Shown here one piece after another: positions 42,641 to 51,972 of a stretch of 64,000 bases of DNA. Position numbers and translations under genes: made by a program. Source of the DNA: Kosmotoga arenicorallina S304. GTDB taxonomy: Bacteria > Thermotogota > Thermotogae > Petrotogales > Kosmotogaceae. How positions within the stretch are numbered: the first letter of the stretch is position 1; each line of letters begins with the position of its first letter. Where the stretch lies: assembly GCF_001636545.1 (NCBI RefSeq), contig NZ_JFHK01000018.1, positions 1 to 64,000 on the forward strand, read 5' to 3'. The notes under the pieces were generated by a model. It was not told where the DNA came from and made no database searches. It worked only from the letters and a program-made list of their open reading frames with translations.

Positions 42641-43858
42641 ATGAGGAAAGTTCTCTTTGTGTTTTTAGTTCTTTCTATTGTCGTTTCTCTTTTGGGAGCT
42701 CAGAAGCTCGTTATCAACTCGTATATGTCAGACCCTGCTCCCAAGAAGGTATTTGCTGAACTGGTGGAACAGTTCAAGGCGGAACATCCGGAGATTGAAG
42801 TTACCGTTAATACCTTTGCTCATGAAGATTTTAAGACCCTTCTCAGAACATGGCTTAATTCTTCAAACGCCCCTGATGTAGTTACATGGTTCGCTGGCGA
42901 GAGAATGAGATACTTTGCCAGCAAGGGACTGCTTGAACCAATTGACGATATTTTCGATGGTGGGTTTGAAGCATATTTCCCCGGAGCTTTCAAGAGCGCT
43001 TCCGCCTACGAAGACCACATCTATTTCGTTCCGCAATCATGGTATTGGTGGGGTGTATATTACAGAAAATCCATCTTTGAAAAGCTCGGTTTGACCGTTC
43101 CCGTTACCTGGTATCAGTTCCTTAATACCTGCGAAAAACTGAAAGAGGCAGGATACATTCCGATAACCATCGGAACGAAGTACCTCTGGACAGCAGCAGG
43201 TTGGTTCGACTACTTGAATATGAGGGTAAATGGGCTGGACTATCACCTGAAACTAACAAACGGTGAAATAGAATACACAGACGAAGGCGTCAAAAAGGTC
43301 TTCGAATACTGGAAACAGCTTGTTGATGCAGGTTATTTCATAAGCAACCACACATCTTACACCTGGCAGGATGCGGCAAACTATCTCTTTACAGGCGATG
43401 CAGCCATGTATCTCATGGGACAGTTCATAAAAGACGTAGCACCCGAAAGTGTAAAAGATGATCTTGATTTCTTCAGATTCCCCGTAATAGATGGAAATAT
43501 TGGCCTTTATGAAGACACGCCAATTGATGGATTCATGATTCCTGCCAAAGCGCAAAACAAAGAAGCTGCTAAGATTTTCCTTGAATTCATCGCCTCAAAA
43601 GAAGCACAGGAATACTTCGCATCAAATCTTGGAAGGCTCGCTGCAAACAAGGATGTTCCGGCACCCGATGCGCATGCACAAAAAGGTCTTGACATGATTC
43701 TTGCATCTGATGGTGTAATGCAGTTCTACGACAGGGATACTAACCCCGAAATGGCAACAGCTGGTATGAACGGATTTGTTGAATTCATGGTTTATCCAGT
43801 AAGGATTGATTTCATCCTCAAAAACCTTGAAATCGAAAGATGGAGAATCTTTAAGTAA
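42641..43858 (+). CDS. Sugar ABC importer substrate-binding protein
   Basis: 405 residues with signal peptide (MRKVLFVFLVLSIVVSLLGAQ). A family 1 (MalE-like) binding protein: FKAEHPEIEVTVNTFAHEDFKTLL and PDVVTWFAGERMRYFASKGLLEPIDD are typical. ATG 42641 follows AGGAGGTGGGTAGT. Linked to GH42 beta-galactosidase, so galacto-oligosaccharides are plausible ligands. Confidence 0.9.
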   Translation: MRKVLFVFLVLSIVVSLLGAQKLVINSYMSDPAPKKVFAELVEQFKAEHPEIEVTVNTFAHEDFKTLLRTWLNSSNAPDVVTWFAGERMRYFASKGLLEPIDDIFDGGFEAYFPGAFKSASAYEDHIYFVPQSWYWWGVYYRKSIFEKLGLTVPVTWYQFLNTCEKLKEAGYIPITIGTKYLWTAAGWFDYLNMRVNGLDYHLKLTNGEIEYTDEGVKKVFEYWKQLVDAGYFISNHTSYTWQDAANYLFTGDAAMYLMGQFIKDVAPESVKDDLDFFRFPVIDGNIGLYEDTPIDGFMIPAKAQNKEAAKIFLEFIASKEAQEYFASNLGRLAANKDVPAPDAHAQKGLDMILASDGVMQFYDRDTNPEMATAGMNGFVEFMVYPVRIDFILKNLEIERWRIFK

Positions 43859-43863
43859 TTTTA

Positions 43864-43889
43864 GAAAAGGGCCTGGAAAGGCCCTTTTC
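43864..43889 (+). promoter_or_regulatory. Intra-operon hairpin between binding protein and permease
   Basis: GAAAAGGGCC-tggaaa-GGCCCTTTTC, terminator-like; likely to lower permease expression relative to the binding protein. Confidence 0.75.
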
Positions 43890-43919
43890 CTTCACTTACT
43901 TCAGGAGGTAATGATATAG

Positions 43920-44789
43920 ATGAAATCCAAAAAATGGGTTCCTTACGCTTTCTTAGCCTTACCTTTGCTTATGTACAGCATTTGGGTCATATTCCCCATA
44001 TTTCAGACTCTGTATTTGAGTTTTACAGATTGGGACGGCGTTTCACCTGAATTTTCAATTATAGGTTGGGATAATTTCAAACTCCTTTTCCAGGATCCAT
44101 ATTTCAGAATCTCGCTGTGGAACAATATAAAATGGCTAATAGGGTTTGCCGGTGTTTCCGTTCCTCTTGGATTGCTCATAGCTATGCTGCTTGACCAGAA
44201 ATTCAGAGGTTCAAAGGTATACAAGACGCTTATGTACCTTCCTATGACGCTTTCTTTTGTGGTGATAGGACAGATATGGTCATGGATTTTAGAACCACGC
44301 TATGGGGCGCTTAACAGTTTTCTATCAATTTTTGGCATTAAGTCCGTGGGCTGGCTTAGTGACCCAAACATCGTTACTTACTCCCTCATCATGGCAGCAT
44401 CGTGGAGGCAGATTTCTTACGCAATGGTACTATATCTGGCCGGTTTGAAGCAGGTTCCAAAAGAGCTTGTTGAAGCGGCCTGGGTAGATGGAGCTAATGG
44501 CTGGAAAAGGTTCGTTCACGTCATTTTGCCTATGTTAAGGCCTGCTACTATTGTGGCGATAACAGTAAGTGTAATCGATTCATTGAGGGCTTTTGATATC
44601 GTGTATGTATTAACGAGAGGAGGGCCTTTTTATTCCTCCAGCGTTATGGCGAATTATATGTATATAATGGCTTTCAATAACTATCGTATGGGATACGGTT
44701 CCGCAATTGCCACCATTCAATTTCTCATAACCCTTGGTTTCATTGTCTTCTATATGCGGAATGTGCTGAAAAAGGAGGAAGCCTTATGA
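43920..44789 (+). CDS. Sugar ABC importer permease (MalF-like)
   Basis: 289 residues, six transmembrane helices. The EAA loop is ELVEAAWVDGANGWKRFVHVILPMLRP. AGGAGGTAATGATATAG precedes ATG 43920. Overlaps the second permease by 4 bp (ATGA). Confidence 0.92.
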   Translation: MKSKKWVPYAFLALPLLMYSIWVIFPIFQTLYLSFTDWDGVSPEFSIIGWDNFKLLFQDPYFRISLWNNIKWLIGFAGVSVPLGLLIAMLLDQKFRGSKVYKTLMYLPMTLSFVVIGQIWSWILEPRYGALNSFLSIFGIKSVGWLSDPNIVTYSLIMAASWRQISYAMVLYLAGLKQVPKELVEAAWVDGANGWKRFVHVILPMLRPATIVAITVSVIDSLRAFDIVYVLTRGGPFYSSSVMANYMYIMAFNNYRMGYGSAIATIQFLITLGFIVFYMRNVLKKEEAL

Positions 44790-45610
44790 GAGCGAAAAAA
44801 ATAGTTTTTTATATATTGGCCACCATTATTGTTTTGCTGTGGATAGCCCCTTTTATGATCTCGTTTTTTACATCTTTCAAATCAATGGATGAGTTGATGC
44901 TTACAAGAAAATGGTGGGCTCCTCCGAAAAAGTGGTTCCCGAGCAATTTCATCACAGCCTGGAAAGATGCCAATATGGGCAGGTATTTCTTGAACACATT
45001 TATCATTACAATACCTTCTGTTCTGGGAGCTCTGTTTTTGTCAAGTTTAAGTGCTTATGCGCTAGCCTGGTATAAGTTCAGGCTTTCAAAACTCATTCTC
45101 ATGATTTTCGTTGGGGGGATGCTGATCCCTTTCCAGATGCTTCTTATACCAGTTTACAGATTTTCAGTTTCGTTGGGGATTTATGATAGGTTTATAGGGG
45201 TAATACTTTTCCATATAGCCTTTCAGCTTGGTTTTTGCACCTTTTTCCTGAGGAACTTTATGAAGACAATACCAGCAAGTATTTTCGATGCTGCAATGAT
45301 TGACGGCGCTGGACATTTCACTATTTACAGCAAAATCGTCATGCCGCTTGTGCTTCCAGCTCTTGCCGCTTTGGGGATACTTGAATTTACTTGGATATGG
45401 AATGACTATCTATGGTCTCTCATACTCATTCAAAGTGATAAAATAAAACCAATTACGCTGGGGCTTGTCAATTTGCAGGGGCAATGGATTACGAGCTGGA
45501 ATACCATGGCAGCAGGAGCGATTATCGCCGCCGTTGTACCTTTGTTTGTTTTCCTTCTTTTCCAGAGATATTTCATAGAAGGGTTGACAGTTGGTAGTGT
45601 GAAAGGATGA
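44786..45610 (+). CDS. Sugar ABC importer permease (MalG-like)
   Basis: 274 residues, six transmembrane helices. EAA loop with SIFDAAMIDGAGHFTIYSKIVMPLVLPAL, and the C-terminus FIEGLTVGSVKG is standard for MalG-type permeases. AAGGAGGAAGCCTT lies upstream. No ATPase gene in this operon; a shared MsmK-type ATPase encoded elsewhere is probable. Confidence 0.92.
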   Translation: MRAKKIVFYILATIIVLLWIAPFMISFFTSFKSMDELMLTRKWWAPPKKWFPSNFITAWKDANMGRYFLNTFIITIPSVLGALFLSSLSAYALAWYKFRLSKLILMIFVGGMLIPFQMLLIPVYRFSVSLGIYDRFIGVILFHIAFQLGFCTFFLRNFMKTIPASIFDAAMIDGAGHFTIYSKIVMPLVLPALAALGILEFTWIWNDYLWSLILIQSDKIKPITLGLVNLQGQWITSWNTMAAGAIIAAVVPLFVFLLFQRYFIEGLTVGSVKG

Positions 45611-45614
45611 TATT

Positions 45615-47465
45615 GTGAAAAAACTTTTTGGCGCTTGCTATTACCCTGAACATTGGGAACCCGATAGAATAGAGAAAGATGTGGAAATAATGAAAACTCT
45701 CGGCTTCAACGCCGTGAGAATTGGTGAGTTCGCCTGGTCCTTTGTCGAGCCGAGTCCCGGGGAATACGACTTTTCTCTTTTTGACAGGGTTATTGAGACA
45801 TTTTCAAAAAATGGCATTGGTGTGATAATGGGCACACCTACCGCTACTCCGCCTGCATGGCTCGTTAAATCGCATCCTGAAATTCTTCAGGAAAATGAAT
45901 CTGGACACAAGTTAAACTTCGGGAGCAGAAGGCATTACTGCTTCAATTCACTGGTTTACAGAAAATTCGCAAGGGAAATAACCAGAAAATACGCCGAAAG
46001 ATATGGTAAATCTGACACCATAATCGCCTGGCAGATTGACAACGAATACGGATGCCATAATTCAACCCTTTGCTATTGCGATAACTGCGCAAAGAAATTC
46101 AGGAAGTGGCTGAAGGATAAATACCATAATATCGAAGCCCTGAATAAAGCCTGGGGAACGGTTTTCTGGAGCCAGCAGTATAGAGATTGGGAAGAAATAG
46201 ATCCTCCACGCCACACAATAGCGAGCCATAATCCCTCTTTATCGCTTGATTACATGCGCTTTTCTTCCGATTCTGCAATTGAATTCCATAGAGAAATGGC
46301 AGAAGAAGTGAGAAAATACAGTTCAAAACCCATCACGCACAATCTGATGGTCAATTTTACAGAAATAGATTATTACAAGCTTTCAAAAGAACTTGATTTT
46401 GTGAGCTGGGACAATTACATACCCGGTGATTACGATTACCATCTTCAGGGAATGAACCATGATCTTATGAGGTCTCTGAAAAATGAGCCTTTCCTTGTTA
46501 TGGAACAGCAACCGGGCAGGGTCAATTGGCGAAAGGTGAACAATTATCACGATCCCGAACAGTTAAAATACTGGATTGCACAATCTATGGCTCACGGAGC
46601 ATTCGGCTCCCTGATTTTCAGATACAGGCAACTGCCTTATGGAGCTGAGCAGTATCACAGCGCCTTGCTCAACTACGATGGTAGCCTTACGCCACGAGCT
46701 ATTGCTGCAAAGGAAGGCTTTAAGGCTTTTATGGATGAGGAAATTCTGATCCCTATTAAAGAAACGGCTATATATATAGATTATGAAAATTTCTGGATAG
46801 ACAGAACGGATAGATTGAATAACAATTTCTCTTTGCTTTCAGATAGCATATTGATTGCATACAAAGCTCTGCGGGAGCTTGGATATAATGTGGACTTTGT
46901 ATTCCCGGAAGACGATATTTCTGAATATAAGCTTTTATTTATACCTTCGGCTTACTATGTTCGTGATGAATTCCTCAAAAAGCTTTCAACCTTCAATGGA
47001 AAATTAATTGTCACCGCAATGACTTCATCAAAAGACGAATACAACAATATCAGGTCATCTATACCCTATGGTCTGGAAGAAATCCTCGGCGTGAAGGTAG
47101 TAGATTTTGGAGGAATCGAACAAGCGCAGGATTTGATGCTAAACGGAAAGAAATTCAAAGGGAAATTTATCCTTGAAGTATTGAAGATTCTTGATGCCGA
47201 AACAATCGGGGATTTCCTCTATCCTTACGAGAAATTCCCCGCGGTTACACGAAAGGGCAACGCCATTTATATCGCATCTATTCCAGAAGAAAGCCTTTTG
47301 AAGGAACTTTTGCTTTCAATTGGCTTTGAAAAGAGAATAAATGGAGCTGAAATAATTAACTTCAAAGGAACTTCTGTGCTACTGAATCCTTATCCGGAAA
47401 AAAGGGAAATCGAGTTCGGACATGATAAAATATTCCTCGAACCTTTTTTCTGGAAAATTCTTTGA
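45615..47465 (+). CDS. GH42 beta-galactosidase
   Basis: 616 residues. GACYYPEHWE at the N-terminus, acid/base E144 in WQIDNEYGCH and nucleophile E297 in FLVMEQQPGRVNW. The GH42 zinc cluster cysteines are partly visible in CHNSTLCYCDNCAKKF. No signal peptide, so it hydrolyses imported beta-galactosides in the cytoplasm. Slightly shorter than the ~650-residue average because the C-terminal domain is short. GTG 45615 follows GAAAGGATGATATT, 4 bp after the permease stop. Confidence 0.93.
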   Translation: MKKLFGACYYPEHWEPDRIEKDVEIMKTLGFNAVRIGEFAWSFVEPSPGEYDFSLFDRVIETFSKNGIGVIMGTPTATPPAWLVKSHPEILQENESGHKLNFGSRRHYCFNSLVYRKFAREITRKYAERYGKSDTIIAWQIDNEYGCHNSTLCYCDNCAKKFRKWLKDKYHNIEALNKAWGTVFWSQQYRDWEEIDPPRHTIASHNPSLSLDYMRFSSDSAIEFHREMAEEVRKYSSKPITHNLMVNFTEIDYYKLSKELDFVSWDNYIPGDYDYHLQGMNHDLMRSLKNEPFLVMEQQPGRVNWRKVNNYHDPEQLKYWIAQSMAHGAFGSLIFRYRQLPYGAEQYHSALLNYDGSLTPRAIAAKEGFKAFMDEEILIPIKETAIYIDYENFWIDRTDRLNNNFSLLSDSILIAYKALRELGYNVDFVFPEDDISEYKLLFIPSAYYVRDEFLKKLSTFNGKLIVTAMTSSKDEYNNIRSSIPYGLEEILGVKVVDFGGIEQAQDLMLNGKKFKGKFILEVLKILDAETIGDFLYPYEKFPAVTRKGNAIYIASIPEESLLKELLLSIGFEKRINGAEIINFKGTSVLLNPYPEKREIEFGHDKIFLEPFFWKIL

Positions 47466-47523
47466 GTTTTTTCGGTTTTCACCTTAGATAGAAAAGCTAT
47501 TTCATGAATCAAGTTGGTGAATT

Positions 47524-48753
47524 ATGCGCAGAAAATTGATTTATGTATCTGTTTTTTTATTTGTGGCTATTGTTGCTCTTTTAGGATTTTATCATTTGAA
47601 TATTACCAGGTTCACCGAAAGAATAGAAAGTAGTAAGAGCGCATTGAAGCTTTCTGTAATCTTGCTTACCGAAAAACTTTCTTATGGTTACTTCCAGTGG
47701 ACAGAATTTTATGAAGCAGTTAAGAAAGGTGAGACAGGATTCATAGAGAAAAATTTCTCTGAAATTCTTGCCGGTTCTTCAGCAGTTAACTCAGTGGAAA
47801 TTATTAATAGGCCCGCAGCATTTTCAGACAAAGAATCTCTTTATAAAGTTGTAGCGAAAGATAGTATGAATTTAATCGTATACTTCAATATATTTGACGA
47901 CTTGTTGGAGAACGTGGTAGATAGCAAAGTTGTAAGAGCTGATATCTCTTTGGGGGAATTTTTAAATGCATATGGCTTATCAAGCTTGATAGAAGTCAAT
48001 AATTCCAAAACAGGTACCCCCCTGGTATTTGGCTTGAAATATAAATTCAAGACTTTTCCAATTAAACTCCTTCATATAGTAAGCGCTTTATCTATGGCTC
48101 TATTGAGCACTTTGATAGTGCAAAGAATGATTGAGTCTGAAATCTCCGCACATTATCAAACTGTCGGTCTTGAAGCCATTGCTTTTCTTTTTGAACAGCG
48201 AGACCGATACACAGCAAATCATTCAAAAAAAGTAGCAGCAATTTCAGTTGCATTGGGAAAAATCTTGGGTATAAAAGGGAAAAAGTTGAAAACATTGGAA
48301 AGAGCGGCGCTTCTTCATGATATTGGAAAAATAGGAATACCAGAAGAAATTCTCACAAAAAGGGGAAAATTAACTGCTGAAGAATATTTTATAATTAAAA
48401 GGCATCCGGAAGTTGGCGCATCTGTGCTTGGCAAAATTCCATATCTGAAGAACTTGATTCCTATAATCTTGTATCACCATGAAAGGATGGATGGATCTGG
48501 TTATCCGGAAGGTCTTAAAAAAGACGAAATACCCATGCTTGCAAGGGTTTTAGCAGTTGCAGATGTTTTTGACGCACTGATAAGCGATAGGCCATACCGT
48601 CCTGCTATGAACATTAAAAGTGCTATTAAGGAAATGGAAAGCATGCCTCTTGATCAGGAAATCGTGAGCGCTTTTAAAAACAACATAGATTACGTATTAA
48701 TGAATTCAGCAAAGCAAAAAATGCTTACTGAACAAAAGCTCTTTGTTTCATAG
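47524..48753 (+). CDS. HD-GYP domain phosphodiesterase
   Basis: 409 residues. Membrane helix at ~6-24, an extracytoplasmic region to ~180, a second helix (~182-203) and a C-terminal HD-GYP domain: HDIGKIGIPEEIL (His265/Asp266), HHERMDGSGYPEGL and DVFDALISDRPYR. HD-GYP proteins hydrolyse c-di-GMP, so this is the natural opponent of the cyclase encoded at 31844. Converges with the serine hydrolase gene with 4 bp between stops and no terminator. Confidence 0.9.
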   Translation: MRRKLIYVSVFLFVAIVALLGFYHLNITRFTERIESSKSALKLSVILLTEKLSYGYFQWTEFYEAVKKGETGFIEKNFSEILAGSSAVNSVEIINRPAAFSDKESLYKVVAKDSMNLIVYFNIFDDLLENVVDSKVVRADISLGEFLNAYGLSSLIEVNNSKTGTPLVFGLKYKFKTFPIKLLHIVSALSMALLSTLIVQRMIESEISAHYQTVGLEAIAFLFEQRDRYTANHSKKVAAISVALGKILGIKGKKLKTLERAALLHDIGKIGIPEEILTKRGKLTAEEYFIIKRHPEVGASVLGKIPYLKNLIPIILYHHERMDGSGYPEGLKKDEIPMLARVLAVADVFDALISDRPYRPAMNIKSAIKEMESMPLDQEIVSAFKNNIDYVLMNSAKQKMLTEQKLFVS

Positions 48754-48757
48754 ACCG

Positions 48758-49798
48758 TCATTCAAACTTCGGCAATATATAATCCTTCAACAATGTCAAG
48801 GAGAATTCGGATGAAATTGCGGCGGTGGTTACCACCACGAGACTCTTTGATGGAACTATGTAAATGCGCTGGTCGTTATAACCATAAGCGGATATTATCT
48901 CGATATCTTTATATTCATAAATCCACCAGTGATATCCGAAAAAGACATCCGTTGAAACTTTGTGCATTTTCTGCAGGGATTTCTCGATCCAGCTCTTTGG
49001 AACAAGCTGTTTGCCTTCCCAGATACCCTCCGTAAGGACAAGGAGACCTATTTTAGCCATGTCTTCGGGAATCATGTTCAGTCCCGCTCCTTTGTTTATC
49101 CCCTGCGAATCCTTTGACCATATTACCTCTGTTATTCCAAGAGGGTGAAAAAGATTTTCCTCTGCTAATTCCAGAGCAGATTTTCCGGTTAATCTCTGTA
49201 TGGCGGCGGTTATCAAATGCGAAGCCCCGGTGTTATAGACAAATTTTTCACCGGGCGTATGTGCCATGGGCAGATTGAGCACGAATTGCACCCTATCGGG
49301 GCTATTAACAAACTTGTTGTAGATATTTCTTGGGTCACTATATGAATAAGCCCATTCATTCCATTCGAAACCGCAGGTGTTTTCCGGTACGTGCCTGATC
49401 TCTATTTCCTCTTTTTCCTTTGAGGGGTTTTCAAAAACATAGTCGGAGAAGATTTCTGTTATTTTGATTTGCTCAGATGAAATATAGCCTTTGTCAATCA
49501 TTATGCCGACGAGCAGGGAATTTATGCTCTTTGTTGCGGAATAAAGTGCGTGAAGTTCATCTGGCGAGACTTGTGAGCCGTTTTCCTTGAAGTAATTTTC
49601 ATAAACTACATAGCCGTCTTTTACTATGATAAGCGAGTGCAGTTCTTTCCAGAAGATTCTTTTGATATAAGATTCGAGTTCATCAAAGCTGTAACTGTCA
49701 TCGTGCTTCCAGCTGTTGGTCGGCCAGTAATCAGGGATGAAGCCGAAGGCAATGGACGTTAAAAATAATATCACAATACAAAAAGCAAATTTCTTCAT
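48758..49798 (-). CDS. Serine hydrolase, beta-lactamase/DD-peptidase family
   Basis: 346 residues with signal peptide (MKKFAFCIVILFLTSIAFGF). Active-site SxxK in YSATKSINSLLVGIM and the Tyr motif in VYNTGASHLITA; GYHWWIYE near the C-terminus is typical of the EstB/AmpC-like beta-lactamase family. Exported hydrolase or esterase. No normal ribosome binding site lies next to ATG 49798; a GGAGG sits beyond a 24-nt hairpin. Last gene of the DUF4097-PadR-HAAS operon. Confidence 0.82.
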   Translation of the reverse strand: MKKFAFCIVILFLTSIAFGFIPDYWPTNSWKHDDSYSFDELESYIKRIFWKELHSLIIVKDGYVVYENYFKENGSQVSPDELHALYSATKSINSLLVGIMIDKGYISSEQIKITEIFSDYVFENPSKEKEEIEIRHVPENTCGFEWNEWAYSYSDPRNIYNKFVNSPDRVQFVLNLPMAHTPGEKFVYNTGASHLITAAIQRLTGKSALELAEENLFHPLGITEVIWSKDSQGINKGAGLNMIPEDMAKIGLLVLTEGIWEGKQLVPKSWIEKSLQKMHKVSTDVFFGYHWWIYEYKDIEIISAYGYNDQRIYIVPSKSLVVVTTAAISSEFSLTLLKDYILPKFE

Positions 49799-49806
49799 TG
49801 AAATAT

Positions 49807-49835
49807 GGGCAGTTCTGTACAGAACCGCCCCCTCC
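49807..49835 (-). promoter_or_regulatory. Hairpin between ribosome binding site and start codon
   Basis: Minus strand: GGAGG (49835-49831), directly followed by a 10-bp stem with loop GTAC (GGGCGGTTCT-GTAC-AGAACTGCCC, 49830-49807, one G-U), then eight bases and ATG. If folded, the stem shortens the spacing to about eight bases. Confidence 0.55.
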
Positions 49836-49844
49836 TCTCGTTGT

Positions 49845-50399
49845 TTATTCTCCCTTTATGACTTTGAGGTTCCACTTAAGGAATGCCACGGTAATCTTGA
49901 ATACACCTTTCAATATCTTTCCAGAAAAGAGGAAAATTCCTATCCCTATCAACATAATCCCAAATACAAAAAGCAGTTCCTGGTTGAGATTAGAAAAGGG
50001 GAGTATAACATTTTCCGGAAAATAATAATAAAATATCGGGAAAACTACAAAAGCAGCAGCGACAGCAAAAACTGCAAAAACAACGACATAAAGCACAATG
50101 AAAAAGGGCAAGGTGACGATCAGGTTGAAAAAGCCGAGCCCTATTATGCTCATTATAGCTGTGAAAACGCTTCTGCTCTTTGGCTTTTCATCAAGCGCTT
50201 TGATGTTGTATTCGGCGAGTATCAGCCTGGCGATTTTGTCAGGATTTCCGAGGCCGCGAGAAATCTCGTCTTCTGTCTTTCCCTGCCTTAGACCTTCCTG
50301 AAAATGATCTCTGTAATCTTGAAGGAATTCTTCTCTTTCTACTGGCTTGAGCTTTCTTAAACCTCTTTCCAGCCTTTTTATGTATTCAACACTGTTCAT
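49845..50399 (-). CDS. HAAS-domain (DUF1700-like) membrane protein
   Basis: 184 residues. The N-terminal HAAS domain ([59 protein letters not shown]) is the partner domain typically encoded next to PadR regulators. Several transmembrane helices follow (~85-180). ATG 50399 overlaps the padR stop. Probably an envelope-located partner or sensor. Confidence 0.82.
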   Translation of the reverse strand: MNSVEYIKRLERGLRKLKPVEREEFLQDYRDHFQEGLRQGKTEDEISRGLGNPDKIARLILAEYNIKALDEKPKSRSVFTAIMSIIGLGFFNLIVTLPFFIVLYVVVFAVFAVAAAFVVFPIFYYYFPENVILPFSNLNQELLFVFGIMLIGIGIFLFSGKILKGVFKITVAFLKWNLKVIKGE

Positions 50400-50715
50400 T
50401 TTCATTCCCCCTGCCAAGGAGTTTGTTTACCCCATTGTAGAATTCAAACCAGTCTTTTCTAAGCTTTTTGCACTTGGCTACACCCTCAGGAGTTAACCGG
50501 TAATATTTTCTAGCGGGTCCTTCGGTGGATTCTTTTATATATGATGTTAGCAATCCCTCTTTTAGCAACCGCTTAAGGAGAGGGTAAATTGTCCCTTCAG
50601 AAATCTTAATCGCATCAGAAATTTTCTCTACTAACTGATATCCGTAGCAATCTTCTTCTGAAAGGACGCTAAGGACGCACAAATCAAGAACGCCTTTTTT
50701 CATCTGTTTGTCCAT
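50386..50715 (-). CDS. PadR family transcriptional regulator
   Basis: 109 residues. Winged helix: [54 protein letters not shown], with [14 protein letters not shown] wing, canonical for PadR. ATG 50715 follows AGAGGTGTAGAG. Sits between DUF4097 and HAAS genes; an inverted repeat over the operon promoter is a likely binding site. Confidence 0.9.
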   Translation of the reverse strand: MDKQMKKGVLDLCVLSVLSEEDCYGYQLVEKISDAIKISEGTIYPLLKRLLKEGLLTSYIKESTEGPARKYYRLTPEGVAKCKKLRKDWFEFYNGVNKLLGRGNENEQC

Positions 50716-50746
50716 CTCTACACCTCTTTTTGAGATCATCGTTTTT

Positions 50747-51742
50747 TCATTTTTCACTTATTTTGATATTGGAATTGCTTGTGTTTAGACTTATATACAG
50801 ATTGCCTCCACCATAAATGCTTCCGTTAACGCTTGTCTTCTCTATGGAAGTTGCAAGGATAGGTACATTGTCTAAAATAACCCGGCCATTTGACGTATCA
50901 GCATCTATAACTGCGCCTGTCCCATGTGGTATGGCAAGCTCAATTCCCCCATTACTTGTGGTTAGTTTTAATTGACCGGAGCTCGGGAGTTCAGAATCCA
51001 AAACAATCCTTCCATTGGAAGTCTTCAAAGTGTTATTTTCCCCCAATAGAGAGGAGTTTCTTATATAAATGCTCCCGTTTGAAGTTTTCAAATATACTTG
51101 CGCCTGCGAATTTTCAACTTCTATTGAAGCGTTCGACGTATCAGCATTAAGACTTCCCGTAAATCCGCTGGCATAAACTTTTCCATTTGAGCTATCGAGC
51201 TCTGCATTGCCGTTTACTTTAAGCAGATAGATAGAGCCATTTGAAGTTTTTCCGATAATTCGTGCGTTGAGATTGGAAAAATTCAAACTACCATTGCTGG
51301 TTTTGGCTTCAACGTTATCTACAAGTTCATAGGGTACTTTCAAGATTATTGAAACACCATAGCTTTTGAAAAAGCTTGTTTTCTTCAATCTGGGGGTGAT
51401 TATTCTCATGTAATCCCCAAGAAATGTAACTTCTGGTTTTGTCGATTTAAAAAGCTCTTCCAGCCTATTTTCTGAATAACCAGTGTACCTCTGTTTGACT
51501 TCAAGCTGTATATAGTTATTTTCCCAGCCTTCCACATGAACAGATCCATTTATCGTATCTACATAGACCTTACTGCTGGATAAATTCGAAAAGATCTCGG
51601 TGTATTCATTCTGGTAATTTGAAGAATCCTCAAAATCAAAGCCATGAAAATCTACCGGACCCAATATGAATGAAACCCCCACTAAAATCAAACCAACAGC
51701 CAGGATTGTTCCTGCAACTACGCTTCCACTTTTTCGCTTCAT
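50747..51742 (-). CDS. DUF4097 family beta-helix protein
   Basis: 331 residues. One N-terminal membrane helix or signal anchor (~7-30), then a repetitive right-handed beta-helix with many KTSNGSI / DTSNGRV turns (about ten repeats, ~20 residues each). DUF4097 proteins accompany PadR and HAAS proteins in envelope-stress modules of Firmicutes (YvlB-like). Exposed outside the membrane. GAAGGAGGTAGCGTT precedes ATG 51742. Confidence 0.85.
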   Translation of the reverse strand: MKRKSGSVVAGTILAVGLILVGVSFILGPVDFHGFDFEDSSNYQNEYTEIFSNLSSSKVYVDTINGSVHVEGWENNYIQLEVKQRYTGYSENRLEELFKSTKPEVTFLGDYMRIITPRLKKTSFFKSYGVSIILKVPYELVDNVEAKTSNGSLNFSNLNARIIGKTSNGSIYLLKVNGNAELDSSNGKVYASGFTGSLNADTSNASIEVENSQAQVYLKTSNGSIYIRNSSLLGENNTLKTSNGRIVLDSELPSSGQLKLTTSNGGIELAIPHGTGAVIDADTSNGRVILDNVPILATSIEKTSVNGSIYGGGNLYISLNTSNSNIKISEK

Positions 51743-51802
51743 AACGCTACCTCCTTCTTTTGAGTCGAGTCATTTTTTCTTCGAGACATCTGCTCCAATG
51801 AC

Positions 51803-51831
51803 AGAATAACATACAGTATTATGTTATGCAA
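51803..51831 (-). promoter_or_regulatory. Promoter and PadR-type inverted repeat of the DUF4097 operon
   Basis: Minus strand -35 TTGCAT (51826-51831), 17-bp spacer, -10 TATTCT (51803-51808). The inverted repeat ATAACATA-cagtat-TATGTTAT (51806-51827) fills the spacer, so a bound regulator would exclude polymerase. Confidence 0.6.
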
Positions 51832-51972
51832 GGTAGTGTGTATTACAATATAAAAAAATAACAATTGCATTGTTGTAACCGCTTTTTGCTTTTACAAGGA
51901 GTCCTCTATACTGAAAGGGCTTGAGAATAGCGGTGTTAGAATTTAAATATGAACATCAGGGAGTGATGGTTA

